Source of the DNA: Ichthyophis bannanicus
Taxonomy: Eukaryota > Chordata > Amphibia > Gymnophiona > Ichthyophiidae
Assembly (NCBI GenBank): GCA_033557465.1
Contig: CM066033.1
Coordinates: 1,302,801,022 to 1,302,865,021, forward strand
DNA: 64,000 nucleotides
Direction: 5' to 3'
Under the pieces are notes generated by a model. That model made no database searches and was not told the DNA's origin. It saw only the letters and a program-made list of their open reading frames with translations. Positions within the stretch are counted from its first letter, which is position 1, and each line of letters opens with the position of its first letter. A program made the translations under genes and the position numbers. Shown in pieces: positions 41,880 to 54,000 of the stretch.

Positions 41880-43680
41880 GCCTTAGCATGTGCTGTTGTA
41901 GTGCATGCCATAACATTCTGTGTCTTTGGCCTGTGACAGCAAGGTGCCTCGTTTCTGGCTTTGGAGAACTCTGCTCTTCCTGCATGGTAGCTTCTGATTC
42001 GTCCCTAGAGGGTTTGCTCCCCCTCTTTCAGCCAGGTGAGGCAGTTGTTCCGGCCTTGCCTGCCTCAGGGCAGGAGGTGGCGGATGATGCTGTGGGTAAG
42101 AATGGACAGCTGGCTGGAGGTTCCAGTGACCATGCTGTGGGCTGCTCTACATCCTCTAGGGATTCAGCTGTGCCTGTGTCCCCTGGTGTGGGGGAGGGAG
42201 TCATTCTGCGAGGAGAACTTCTGGCTCAGAATTGTCTTCCCTAGAATTCTTTTTCTTTTACAATAGGTCTGGTCATTCTGGTGTGGAAATTCAGACCCTG
42301 CAGCCTCTGGGTTCCCTCAAGTACAGTCTCATGAGGCACAGGCTGAGAGTGGAAGCCCTGTTCGATTGCCTATAGCTCAGCGTCCCCAGCGAAGGTCACC
42401 ACCTGGAGGTGGGGAGCTGAGATTTGGACTGCAACTTGGATTCAGATGTCTTGGTTTTGGGCTCTGATATTGACTAAGAAGTGCTCTTACCTTCAGAGGA
42501 TTGTGAAGAGGCTGGTGTTATCCACCTGTTCCGGATTGCCAGGGTCTCATCCACCTTGAGCTTGGTGGATGCTCGAGGCATGGAGCAGGAGCTGAAGGGT
42601 CATCCACTCTTGCAAGGGGTGCGGAAATCCACTAATGTCTCCTCATTCCCAGAAGTGATCAAGGACATGATCCAGTCAGAATGGGACCCCCCCAAACTCC
42701 CTGCCTAAGGAGCTAACAACGTTTGAGAAGATGTATGCTCTCCCGGAAAAGGAGCATGTTGTGTGGCTTGATATTCCCAAGATGGATGCACAGGTCACGG
42801 CAGTTACCAAACAGACCACCATACGTGTGTAAGGTGAGTCAGCATTAAAGAATACTCTGGACCAAAAGGTGGATTCGTTGTTGAAGAACCAGTTTGCCGT
42901 GACGACTGCTATTCTTCAGTTGGCGATATATACAGGCCTAATGTCTTGAGTCCTGCTCCAGTGGATTCAGGCTTTTTCACCAGATATTACCACCCCTCTT
43001 TTGGAGTTGGTTACGGCCTTCCTTTCTGATGCCATATATGACCTGGTACGTCCAGTGGCCAGGGATAGTGCCTGTCAACGGTGATAACGGCATTGGATTT
43101 GGCTCTAACATTTGTACTCCTGTTCAATGTAAAACCTGACAGTTTGTCGTTATGGTCGTTTTGTTATGATGTAAACCGCGCTGATTCTAAATAGCGCGGT
43201 ATATAAGAAACTGTAATAAATAAATAAAATAAATAAAATCTCTCAAAGCCTGGTTGACCCAACTGGCCTTTACAGGGAAGCTTCCTTTTGAGGCCAAGTT
43301 GGAGAAGCTGGTGAAGGACCTGAAAGAGATGAAATCTAACTGCCTTCTGGAGGACAGGTCAAAGGAGTCTGTGAAGCGGGTAGGAGCCCCTTTTCCATCA
43401 GCCTCTGCCAGCTCCTCCCGGAAGCAATGACAGACTGCCAGGGGTCTTGGGACTCCCATCACTACCAGCTTGGAAAGCCTTTCTTCTCTGCTTCCGGATT
43501 TCGAGCTCATTCTCAGTCCTTTCAAGGAGGAGCGCGTGGGCCCAGGGGCTCTGCCAGCAACTGCATAATGAAGGTTTGGGGGCCCATTCCCTGGTTTCTC
43601 CGGTTGGGGGCAGGCTTCATCTCTTGCAGGCATGGGCCCGGGTCACCATGGATAGCTGGGTGCTAGACAGCATTCAGTAA
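41880..43680 (+). pseudogene. DIRS A2 gag-like gene, degraded
   Basis: Homologous in order to copy C. A Cys-rich start CLVSGFGELCSSCM (about 41948-41990) is followed by scattered readable blocks: EVIKDMIQSEWDPP (about 42653-42695), a DAAVTAVTKQTTI-like block (about 42785-42825) and an AWLTQLAFTGKLPFEAKLEK-like block (43245-43310). The coding is broken by many frameshifts and by an L2-like tail at 43105-43238. The frame 41363-42244 lies in the leader and is largely not a gene. Confidence 0.65.
43105..43238 (+). mobile_element. L2-like LINE 3' tail inside DIRS A2 gag
   Basis: About 130 bp ending in a perfect 8-bp stem (43175-43182 with 43193-43200) and AAATAAATAAAATAAATAAA. It is a 5'-truncated copy of the family at 25446-26860. 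Confidence 0.85.
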
Positions 43681-43699
43681 GAGTATGTCCTAGAATGCA

Positions 43700-45390
43700 A
43701 AGTGCCAATCCTGGATGCTTTCGCCATCTCCTCCTGTGGGTCTGCAGAACAAAAAGGGCAGCTTTGCGGATCAACTTGGACAAGTTGCTGGGGCAAGTGC
43801 AGATACTCCATCTATTTTGTGGTGCCTAAAAAGGATACATCATTCCGGTCCATTCTGGACCTCAAGGTTGTCAATGAGCACTTGTGTATCCTGCGGTTCC
43901 GGATGGAAAATTTGCAATCTGAGATTCAAGCGATGCGCTGCAGGGAGTTCTTGCATCTCTGGATGTAGCCTAAGCATATTCTCATATTCTGATCTGGGTG
44001 GATCAACAAAAGTATCTTCATTTTGCTGTACTTGACTCACTTTCTTTTTGCTGCCCTCTCATTCCGATTCGCCATTGCCTGAGGACATTCTCCAAGGTCA
44101 TGGTGGTGTGGCATTACGAAACCAAGGGATTTTTGTGCACTAATATCTGGACAACTGGCTCATGTGAGCTCGCTCTGCAAATCTTGCATTTCAGGCAGCG
44201 ACCCGAGTGTTATCCTTTTTGGAAGAGCCAGTTGTTGCCTTTCCAGTCCCTGAAATTCTGGGTGCTTGTTTCAATACTCAAGTGGGTAGTCTTCCTGCCA
44301 GAGGAGAATGTGTCAAGGTTGTTGGATTGTCTGATGCTGTACTGTTTGCAGCAGGCTCATAGAGTCCAGGATTATCTTCAGCTCCTCAGTTTGATGGCAG
44401 CGGCAATCGAGATGTTGCCATGGGCGTGTGCTCACATGCAGCTGCTTCAACGGTCCTTGCTGACTCTGTTGTCCCTGAGTTCTCAGGAGTTTGAGCTCAG
44501 GCTCCCATTCCCGCTGATGGTGAAGGCCAGCCTGCGGTGGTGGCAGCAGCCCAGTCATCTGAGGAAAGGTGTGCCACTGGATGATTACTCATGGATCCTT
44601 TTGACGATGAACGCCAGTCTCTCAGACTGGGGGAGCCCATTGCCAAGACCGAGCAACCAAGGGCCATTGCTCCTACAGGGAAGCGGTGTGGCCCATCGAC
44701 TGCCTCAAAGTGAGGGTCATCAGGGTTGGCTCTAATGCGTTTCCGGCCCCTAGTCATGGCCTGAGTGTTTTCAGACAATACCATAGTGGTGGCTTATGTC
44801 AATCAGCAAGGCAGCACAAGGAGTACGGGTTAGCCCTGGAGATGGCTTTCCTGTTTGCCTGGGCGGAAAAGAACCTCCTAGCTTTATTTATTTATATTCT
44901 CTTATATACCGCGCTATTCTGCATCAGTGCGGTTTACATTGAACAAACTGAAATTACATTGAACAGGCCATTATAACTTGGAGATAACTATTTTACAGGG
45001 AACATGGGCTATGGAGGGTTAAGTGGCTTGCCCAAGACCACAAGGAGCACCTGTGGGACTAGAAACCCCAGTCCTTCCAGCCCAAGGTTGCTGTCCTCTA
45101 GTGGGATTTGAACCCCCGGCCTGAAGTACCTTGCCCCAACCACTAGGCCACTCCTCCACATTGTTGGCTCAGCACGTTGCCAGGATGGACAATGTAGAAA
45201 TGGTCTATCTCAGTCAACACTCTCTGGATCCAGGAGAGTAGGAGTTGAGTCAGGAGGCATTTCATTTGATTCTTTGCCACTGGGTCACCACGAGATGGAT
45301 TTGGTGACTCGCCAAAGTGTGTGCCACTGCTTCAGATGTTACACGGAGATGGGGTCTGAGGGCATCGATGCCCTGATTTAGCCTTGGCCA
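43700..45390 (+). pseudogene. DIRS A2 reverse transcriptase - RNase H, degraded
   Basis: YSIYFVVPKKDTSFRSILDL (about 43805-43865) and EHLCILRFRMENL match DIRS RT. The palm motifs downstream are frameshifted: a ...YETKGFLCTNIWTTGS-like block lies where HPYLDDWL should be (about 44115-44165), so the catalytic Asp pair is lost. RNase H remnants lie at about 44600-44880 (MNASLSDWG, DNTIVVAYVNQQGSTR-like text) and about 45160-45330, split by the SINE at 44883-45157. Confidence 0.78.
44883..45157 (-). mobile_element. Full-length tRNA-derived SINE, minus strand
   Basis: 275 bp. On the minus strand: GGAGGAGTGGCCTAGTGGTT head, GGTTCAAATCCCACTAGAGG B box, the common body, then a tail with a hairpin (44908-44915 with 44926-44933) and (AAATA)n. 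The tail is near-identical to the L2-like LINE tails. No clear TSD is visible. Confidence 0.9.
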
Positions 45391-46612
45391 AGTCAAAGCC
45401 TGCTGTGTGGCTTTCTCAATTGTCCCTGGTGGGGCTGTGATTTTGCGTGTGGAGTGCCACCTGGCAAGGATTGTTCTGGTGGCACCGGATTGGCAGAGGA
45501 GAGCATGGTTCAGAGATCTGATGTGGCTCCTGCAGATGCCACCTTTTCGCTTGCCTCTGTCTCGGGGCCTATCGTGTCAGGGACCGATCATCCTGGAAGA
45601 CCCGGGTCTCTTATCGCTTACGGATTGTCTTAAAAGGAGACAGCTAGCATGTAAGAGCTACTCTCCAGTGGTGGTTTTCACTCTGCTTGAAGCCCAGAGA
45701 AGTTCTACCAACCTGGAATACGTGAAGGTCTGGTGCCTCTTTGAGTGATGGTGCGGCACACAGCAGCTACTTTCTGAGGTGGACAAGGTGTTGTTTCTGT
45801 TGGCCTTCTGTAGGAAGGTCTGGAGAAGGACCTTTCTCTTAGCTCCCTGAAGGTTTCAGTGGCAGCTTTGGCCTGTTTCAGAGGTCTGGTGGCTGGTAAG
45901 TTGCTGCCTTACACCCAGGTGTTTTGTTTTTTCCTCAGGGGTTTGACATCTACGTCTTCCCCTCCGATCTGTGGTCCCTTTCTGGGATCAGTGTCTGGTG
46001 CTCAGGGCCCTGATGTTGAAGCCCTTTGAGCCGCCGAAGCATGCTGCTCTGAAGGGTTAGATGCTCAATATGGTCATCTTGGTCATGATTTATTCCACAA
46101 GCAGGATTTATGAGCTGCAGGCTCTGTTTTGCTGATATCCTTATTGGTCTTTTTCAGAGGAGGCCTTTCATGTGTACCAGGTGGTTTGCTGCCCTCCTTT
46201 TCTAAGGAGCAGTGTCGGAGGAAAGGAGGTGTGGATGTCCGGAGGGCACTTCTTCAGTACTTTGGTACATTAGGTCATCTGTTTGCGCTTTTTGCTGGCC
46301 CGCCTAAGGGTGACACAGTGGCTAAGTCTACTTTTGGAGTGCTGGATTACAAAGGCCATTACCTTGATATATCTGTTGCAGAACCAGCGGATTCTGGAGG
46401 GTTTGCGCACCCATTTTACACAACTGCAAACCACCTCATGGGTAGAGTGGAGCTTGGTAGCCTCTACAGACATTTGTCAGGCAGCAGTGTGGGCATTACT
46501 TTCCACTTTCGTCAAACATTACCACTTGGATATCAACTCTTGGGTGGACGTGGCCTTTGGCTCAAAGGTTTGGGAGCTGCTGTGTCATCTTCCCACCCAA
46601 TGGAGGTGTAAC
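45391..46612 (+). pseudogene. DIRS A2 tyrosine recombinase, degraded
   Basis: ARIVLVAPDWQRRAWFRDLMW (about 45455-45520) is the linker. The recombinase includes a KRRQLACKSYSPVVVFTLLE block (about 45630-45695), VPFWDQCLVLRALM-like text (about 45975-46015), LFALFAGPPKGDTVAKS (about 46270-46325), a WVEWSLVASTDICQAAVWAL block near 46440-46495, and STFVKHYHLDI with the conserved Tyr (about 46503-46535). Multiple stops and frameshifts are present. Confidence 0.8.
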
Positions 46613-46720
46613 TTTGGTTCGTCCCACTTGTCTGGACTAGTTTAGCAGGGCAGTATGGAAGGTGGCATTTTACTTAGCAGATAACATTATTTCCTTGAGT
46701 TCTGCTAGATCAGTCCAGGG
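46613..46720 (+). repeat. DIRS A2 internal complementary region
   Basis: ACTTGTCTGGACTAGTTTAG (left-end complement) then TCCTTGAGTTCTGCTAGATC (right-end complement), parallel to 18264-18365. Confidence 0.8.
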
Positions 46721-46934
46721 TCTGTCCCTAGAACTGGTTTTTTTCTCTGTTTTTCTGTGGTGGTACCTTCAGATACGCTGTGATTGATATGCTTGTTTCT
46801 GCAGATCCATATTCTAAAGATGGCCTTCTGTTTATGCTTTCCTATACATAATTCTCTTCTGTTTGATCACTCATTGTTGCCCACGTTGAGGTTGTATGAA
46901 GCTTGCCATGTTCTCCCATATGCTTTAGGACAGA

Positions 46935-47113
46935 TACTGAAGAGCCCTCAAGTGGCTGAGGCCAAAAGTAGCATGGGAGCGATGTCATTGAAACCTGGGC
47001 TTTTCATTTGTTTTTTTTGTCTCCACCAATCTGCTGGTAGGGGAACACAACCCACTTGTCTGGACTGGTCTAGCAGGACTCAAGCAAAGGACATTATCTG
47101 GTAAGTGAAATGT
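46935..47113 (-). repeat. DIRS A2 right inverted terminal repeat
   Basis: Inverted match to 37386-37545, ending GGTAAGTGAAATGT. Confidence 0.85.
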
Positions 47114-47164
47114 ACCCTAGGCCCATTTGTCTACCCAGTTTACAGTACCATCGACCCTGTCTGA

Positions 47165-47985
47165 CTACTGACATTCCCTCTGCTTCTTCACAAATAGACA
47201 TCTACTTCTACTGCTACTAATCATTTATAAGGTGCTACAAGGTGTACGCAGCACTGTACAAACATAGATAGAGATGGTCCCTGCTCGTGAGAGCTTACAA
47301 TCTAATTAAGACAGACAAGACAAAGGATAAAAACGGGAAAAGGAGGGTAAAGAGAGACCAGGAAAAAGGAGGTCAAGTCCAAAAGCAGCTTCAAAGAGGT
47401 GAGCCTTTAACATGGACTTGAAAAGGGACATAGATGAAGCCTGACGTAGACTCAGGGAGTTTGTTCCAGGCATAAGGAGCAGCAAGGTGAAAGGACCGAA
47501 GTCTGGAGTTGGCAGTGGAAGAAAAGGACAAAGAAAGACGCAAGCCAGAAGAAGAGTGGCATTTACGAGGAGGGGTGTAGGGAGAGAGAAGAGAGGAAAG
47601 ATAGAAAGGAGCAGAAGAGTGAATGCATTTATAGATCAGAAGGAGAAGCTTGAATTACATATGGAAACAGAAAGGAAGCCAATGAAGTGATTTGAGAAGA
47701 GGGGTTATATGACAATATTGAGGCTGGTGAAACATTAATCGTGCAGCAGAGTTCTGAATAGATTGAAGGTGAGAAAGGTGGCTAAGAGGGAGATCAACAA
47801 GAAGGAGATTGCAATAGTCGAGATGGGAAGTAATTAGAGTGTTTTAGTAGCATGTTCAGAAAGGAAGAGGTGAATTTTGTTAATGTTATAGAGAAAGAAA
47901 TGACAGGTTTTAGCTATTGGATATGTGAGGAGAAGGAAAGGGAGGAGTCAAAGATGACCCCAAGGTTGCAGGCTGTTGCTGTTGT
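47165..47985 (-). mobile_element. L2-like LINE 3' part, minus strand
   Basis: The minus strand starts near 47985 with a GVIFDSS-like block, carries a SRLLQSPSC-like block near 47810, and ends at about 47205 in the 3' UTR TTGTAAGCTCTCACGAGCAGG, with TAGTAGCAGTAGAAG at the 3' terminus. It is inverted relative to 18755-20200. Confidence 0.7.
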
Positions 47986-48245
47986 CTCCACTACTTGCTC
48001 TGGAAGGGCCATTCCTTGCATCCTCTGCCCTTTTTTGTAAAGAAGGGTTTTTTATTATTACTCCTGAGTCTACCCCCCTTGGATCCTCTTAACACAACTT
48101 CTTGCTTTAGAGCTTCCTTTCAACTGGGAAAGGTTTACTAGTTGTGCATAAAAAGTGATAAAGCTCTGCTTCCATCTTTGCCAGTTTTTAGACATGCCCA
48201 GGGAATGGGAGGAAATAAGATTAAAAATGAACATAAAATATTGGA
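47986..48245. other. Unassigned, possibly a CR1-like remnant (minus)
   Basis: 48070-48135 faintly resembles the minus-strand CR1 3' block seen at 22760-22810 (CTTAACACAACTTCTTGC). No reliable assignment. Confidence 0.3.
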
Positions 48246-49410
48246 AGAATAGCTAAGGGTAATTATGCTTTAATCCAAGAAAATGGCAAATCATACATTT
48301 TTGGGGTGCAGAAATGTAAGATCGTTTTGGGGGTGACACCTAGAGTCGCTCAAAGAGTTAATATCACCCCACGAAGACCTGGCAAAATGTAAAAAACAAT
48401 TGATACAGCAGCCAAATTTAACACCACAATGGGTTAAAACAAGAAGAACATTTCTCCTTCCAAAGGCTGACTCAAATAACATTCCCAAAAGTTACAGACC
48501 AATAACTTGTCTACCTATCATGTAGAAGCTGTTCACCACAATAGATGGAGACACAATATATGATCATATCAAATCCAATAACATCATGGTAATAGAGAAA
48601 AAGAGTAATAAGAGGGGAGGATATGGAACCAAAGAGCAGTTTATGCTAAATAAGGCCATCATGGCCAGCATGAAGAAAAGCAGAAATCTCAGTATAGCAT
48701 GGATTGATTAAGAGAGCTTTTGACAGTGTCCCACACTCTTGGATAATACATTTCCTTGAAACGTATAAGAGAAATCCTTGTTTGATAAGAGTACATTAAG
48801 TTCACAATGACAGTGAGGCACACCACACTATTTACAAAGTATGAAGATGGTCAGTACATCATTCCTAACATTAACATCCAACGAGAAATATTTCAGGGAA
48901 ATTCCTTGTCGCTACTGGCTTAACCCAATGAGTACTCTCATCAGCTCTGTGGGATATGGATTTGGCCTGAATCCTAAAGAAAGTAATATCCCATTTACTA
49001 TTTGTAGACTACTTGAAGCTATACAGTTCCAGCAGCCAACAATTAGCAGATAACTCCGTGTAGTGAAAAGCTTTTCCGATGACATTGGGATGATTTTTGG
49101 TCTTGTGTGCTAAAGCAACATTTTTTTTTAAGGAAAATTGAGCAAAACGGAAAACACATCCCTAGCTGAGGGCTGTGACATCAAGAAACTTGAACAGGAA
49201 GGTGTATATAAATATCTCAGAGTAGAGGAAAGAGCGACCCTTAAGCAGAAATTACTAAGAGAAAAGATCAGTAAGGAATATGTATTATAGAAGATTAAAA
49301 TAGTTTATTGAAAAGTGCTTTAACATCATGGAATAAGATACAAACCATCAATCAGCTGGCAATTCTTGTACTCTCTTACAGCTTTGGGATTGTAGACTAG
49401 CCTCTTAAAG

Positions 49411-49425
49411 ATCTTGAAAAACTGG
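49411..49425. repeat. 15-bp target-site duplication of L1-2, left copy
   Basis: ATCTTGAAAAACTGG, exactly repeated at 55115-55129. Confidence 0.93.
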
Positions 49426-49656
49426 GAGAGGTCACGTGATGTGGTGAGCGTGAGTGGACGTGCACTGCTCAGGCTCCGGGCCCCAACCCTTCCTTTCGCC
49501 GGTGAAAGTGCCGAAAATACTTAGCAAAGCTGCCACATAGCCGCCGCATAGCAGGGGCAAGGCAGAGAACTGCCAGCGGCGACGAAAGGGAAACCGATGG
49601 CGGCGGCGGTGAAAGCGGGACGCTGAGAAAAAGAAAAGACCACCGTGCAGCAGAAA
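49426..49656 (+). promoter_or_regulatory. L1-2 5' UTR with E-box
   Basis: 231-bp GC-rich leader beginning GAGAGGTCACGTGATG; CACGTG E-box at 49433-49438. The L1-1 leader has a CRE at the comparable position. Confidence 0.5.
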
Positions 49657-50459
49657 ATGGCGGAGATGCCGCCAAAATCCAGCTCGCCGGCCGCGCTGGA
49701 GCTTGTGGAAGAGATCTTGATGGCGGTAGTGGGGGCACTCTCCTCCCAGTTTGATGCCCTGAGTGGGAAGATTGACTTGCTGCAAACCTCAGTGGGAGCC
49801 TTGGGCAGCTGAGTGCTGGAAGCAGAGACTCGCATTGAGAGGGCAGAGGAGACTCTGACAGAGCTGCACCAGGAGGTAGGCCGCATGAGAACAGCTTTGC
49901 AGGCACAGGAAGCCAAATTAGATGACCTTGAGAATAGGTCCGGACGTAACAACTTGCGCTTCTTGGGCATCCCTGATAGCATCTTGGATCGAGAGTTAAA
50001 GCCCTATTTGGAGGCGTTGGTGATGCGGATCTTGGAGGGCAGAGAGGAGGGAGGCCCGATACAAATCGAAAGAGCGCACAGGGTGGGACCCCGGTGGCCA
50101 AATGATAGCCGGCCGCGTGTGGTCCTGGCAAGGTTCCTGAGATTTCCACAGAAGGAGGCAGTGCTCCGTGCAGCTCGCAAGAAAGGAACTATGATACAGG
50201 ACAATACTAAGCTGCAGATTGTGCAGGACTATTCAGCGGCCCTGGGTCAGCGCAGGTGGGCATATGGGCCTTTGTGCCAAAATCTGATAGACACTAACAT
50301 TCAGTTTGTGGTGCAGTATCCTGCCTGTTTGTCACTTATGAGGGACGGCGCCAGGCCTTCGAATCTGCCACAGAAGCGGCCCACTACGTAGATGAACTGA
50401 TGAAGGGAGAGAGAACAATGTTGGGGGATCGCTCCATAAATTTGGGAGTGGTGACCTGA
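49657..50459 (+). pseudogene. L1-2 ORF1 protein, one stop and one frameshift
   Basis: ATG at 49657 (MAEMPPKSSSPAALELVEEI). A coiled coil spans about residues 15-90, broken by TGA at 49810-49812 (GALGS*VLEAETRIERAEE). The RRM begins DDLENRSGRNNLRFLGIPDS (about 49920-49980). The CTD has RPRVVLARFLRFPQKEAVLRAARKKG (about 50110-50188) and IVQDYSAALGQRR. A frameshift near 50320 moves the C-terminus to the frame ending ...MKGERTMLGDRSI at 50459; the unshifted frame stops at 50391. Domain order matches ORF1 of L1-1. Confidence 0.88.
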
Positions 50460-51042
50460 AAGGGCCAAGACGACAACCAGGAACAGCAGGGTTCTGCAGA
50501 GGTTGCAGTCTTTCAACAAATGAGAGAAGAGCCTAACCCCAGGGCTGGACTGTCCTGAGACCTGGGCCCCCGAAAGTTTAAGAGTTCTGGAATTGTTGTT
50601 GTTATAAAATTGTTTGTCTGATTGTGAATATTATGGCGCATTCTATATGCTTGTTTGGGGGGGTCAAAGGGGACAAGTTCGGCAGGTAGTAGTACTGGAG
50701 TTTGGGTGGGGGAGCCACTGAAAAGAGGAGGAGGGAGGGGGGAGTCCTGCACACATCTTGGTGACCTCACAGGAATGGAAGAGGTAGGTAAGGAAGAAAG
50801 GAGGAGGGGCAGAGGAAGGGGGTGGGGAGGAAGGAGGGAAAGGAGAGGAGAGGAGAGGGAAGGGAGGAGGGAAGGGGGTGGGACCACAAAAAGGGGAAGT
50901 CGGTAGGGAAACAGAGTACCAGGAGGGGGAGAAAACTAGCATAATTCAGTATGAGCAGGAGCTACGGCGGGAGGGGGGGGGGGCTTCAGGCTGGGGAGGC
51001 CCTTTCTGGGGTAACGTTTGGTACTGAGAGTGTGTAGCCTGA
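50460..51042 (+). other. L1-2 inter-ORF spacer, G-rich
   Basis: 583 bp, purine-rich from about 50655 with GGAGGGAGGGGGGAG at 50726-50740 and a G-run at 50973-50983. Opposite-strand frames are Pro/Ser-rich by-products. Confidence 0.7.
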
Positions 51043-54000
51043 ATGGGAATCACTAACCTGAAGATTATTTCGTGGAATGTTTGCGGAATCGGGAATCCGA
51101 TCAAGAGATATAAATTGTTGAAGGCCTTGGCTAGACACCAATGTGATATTGCTATGCTGCAAGAAACCCACCAGACTGAGGTAGAGCACCAGAAATTGCA
51201 GAGAGAGTGGGTGGGACAAGGGTGGGGGGCACCAGCTAAAGGGAAGAAAGGGGGGGTGGTTATTTTGATGCATCGACGAGTGCAATTTGTGATGGAGTAG
51301 GAGTATCATGACCCAGACGGCAGATTTGTGCTAATATATGGGTTGATGGAGGGGAAGCCCATTGTACTGGGGAATCTGTATAGCCCCAATACTTTGGATA
51401 GAGAACTATATATGAGGTTGGCATCCCGAATATAACAAATGCCAGAGGCCCCCTTGATTTTAGGTGGGGATTTTAATGGGATGCTGGATCCGGAGTTTGA
51501 CACAACAAGGGGTGTGGATAGACGACGCTTACCAACCACTAAAGCGCTGCAAGGGTTGCGCCGGAGTTTGGGGACGGTAGACCCGTGGTGTCTGCTGCAC
51601 CCAATGGATAAGGATTTTACCCATCAATCACGAGCGCATGGTACAAGTGCAAGAATAGATTATCTTCTAACTTCTTAAAGGCTGTTCGCCCATATTCTAG
51701 ATGCACAGATTGGCCCGGTAGAGATTTCAGATAACGCCCTGATCTGGATAGACCTGAAATGGCAGGATAGTAATACGTGGGTGAGATGGTGTAGATTCCC
51801 ATTGGAGTTATATAGAGACTCAGCTTTTTACCTTTATTTGAAACAGAAATGACAGGATTTTGCGCTTTATAATCAGGAGCACCAAAGTGATCCAGAGTTA
51901 TACTGGGAGATGGCTAAAGTAGTGCTGAGAGGGGGGACATCATTGGGTATGCGGAGCAGAAAAGGCGACTGGCTTCAGAACAGATAGTTTGACTGGAGAA
52001 GCAACTGGTGAGAGAAAGGAGGAAATGTATGAGCTGCCCCAGTGCAGGAAATAAAAAGGGGCTGTGGGAGATGCAAGCGGCTCTTAACGAACTGCTTCAT
52101 CAAAGAGCAAAGAAATCCTTGTCATACTATCGCTACCAGCTCTTTCGTTTTGGCGATAAGCCAGGGAAACTTCTAGCGAGATGTCTCCAAGGAACTCGGG
52201 GCTCTAGAGTAGTGGGAGCCCTGAGAGATGGCCAGGGTACCTTACACAAAGACAGTAGAGCGATAGCCCAAATATTCCGAGCTTTCTATCAGAAGTTATA
52301 CTCGGTAGAGGAGGGATCTAGTTCCCACAATGAGGACTATTTTCCGGCGTTGCAGTTGCTGCGGCTTGGGGAGGAGCAGAGGGCCCTATTAGATAGACTC
52401 ATAATGTTAAGTAAAGTACAGAAAGTTATTCAGACGGCTAGCTGTTGTAAGTCACCTGGACCTGATGGCTATGGGGCAGAATTCTATAAGCTGTTGAGCA
52501 ACTTGGTGGCCCCGGTTATGTTGGCAGTGTATCACAAGAGAGTGGAACAAGGTGGTGTTCGCTGGGGGGAGAACCACGCACACATTGTTTTGATACCTAA
52601 ACCAGGAAAAGACCCGCTCCAGGCGGCTTCATACAGGCCAATATCATTGCTAAATTATGATTGGAAGGTATTCTCTAAAATGTTGGCAGCGGTCTTGGAG
52701 GACTTGATACATGACACGCAAGTGGGGTTTGTGAAAGGAAGATATGCGGTGCGGAACCTGTGGAAAATTTTAGCATCGCTGGAGTGGGTTCGGGAAAAAA
52801 GGTTACAATCATTGTTAGCTTTGACGCAGAGAAAGCTTTCGATCGGGTGAGTTGGCAATACTTGCAGTTTCTCCTGCTGCGGTACGGCCTGGGAGACTCC
52901 TTTTGTAGGATGGTGGAGTTATTATATACGAGCCCTATGGCAGGGGTGTTTTGTAATGGAGAGCTGTCTGAAATATTTGCCTTGGAGAGGGGTATGAGAC
53001 AAGGTTGCCCGCTTTCCCCGCTGCTATTTGTGTTGACCTTGGATCCCTTAGTACGGACGATAGAGGCATCACAAGAGATACAAGGGGTGCAGATTGGCAG
53101 TCAGGGTTTCAAGATGGCAGCGTTTGCTGATGACATGCTGGTACACTTGCTCTCCCCGCAGCAGGCGTTGCCCAGGCTGTTGGAGGAGTTTGCGAGATTT
53201 GGAAGTTTTGCAGGTCTGAAAATTAACAGGGACAAATCAGAAGCGTTAGATGTGTCGGGTGAGCTTCAAGGAAGATGGGGTGGCTCCTTCCCACTCAAAT
53301 GGACAACTGATTCCTTTCTGTATTTGGGAGTTCTCCTGACTCGGAATCTGACGGAGCTGTATAAGCGGAATTTTGAGAGAATCTTTCTTAAAGTATGTAC
53401 ACAGATACAGGCGTGGAACCTCCTTCCCTTGTCGTAGCTGGGTCGGGCTGCTGCACTGGGGATGGTGGTGTTGTATTGGTTGCAAACCCTCCCAGTCTGG
53501 CTGTTGCAAAAAGATTTGAATAGACTGGAGCGGGAGATTCGTGGGTTTCTGTGGAAAGGGGCTCGGGCACGGATCCAGATGGGCCGCCTGCAAGGGGGTT
53601 ACTGATTTGCGCCTATATGCGTTGGCTTGCTAGGCAAGACACATTGGAGACTGGTTGGGGGAGACAGAGACATACACCCCTAGGGCGTTGGAGGAAGCAA
53701 TGGTAGTACCGCAGATGTTGTTGACGGTTTTACACTTTGAGACCCCAGTGCTGCATCAAGGAGCGAGTAGGAGCGGGCTACTGCTGTCAGTGCGGAAAAC
53801 GTGACAACAGTTGAATAGGTATTGGGGTAAATCTCCAGCTATTTCAAGTTGGTTGCCATTGCAGGGTAACGTAACATTTACGCCAGGTTCAGAATCGGCT
53901 GTCTTTAGGGTATGGTATAGATTGAGCATTAGAACTATTGGGCATGTTGTGGACCTAGAGAGGAAATGTAAATCCTTTGAGATTATGCGCAGGGAATATG

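Larger units (their letters stand above)
37385..47113 (+). mobile_element. DIRS retrotransposon A2 (outer element of a four-level nest)
   Basis: The left terminus 37386-37545 and right terminus about 46935-47113 are inverted copies (AACCAATGAAAAGCCCAGG on the left; CCTGGGCTTTTCATT on the right). It is the same family as A1. DIRS B interrupts the left leader at 37588-41207. The rest of A2 runs 41208-47113, with gag, RT/RNase H, recombinase and internal complementary region in order, plus an L2-like tail and a full SINE as further insertions. Confidence 0.9.

Noticed and set aside
41363..42244. 293-codon open frame in DIRS A2
   Set aside because: Mostly lies in the non-coding DIRS leader, which is homologous to the non-coding A1 region; only the Cys-rich part after about 41948 corresponds to gag.
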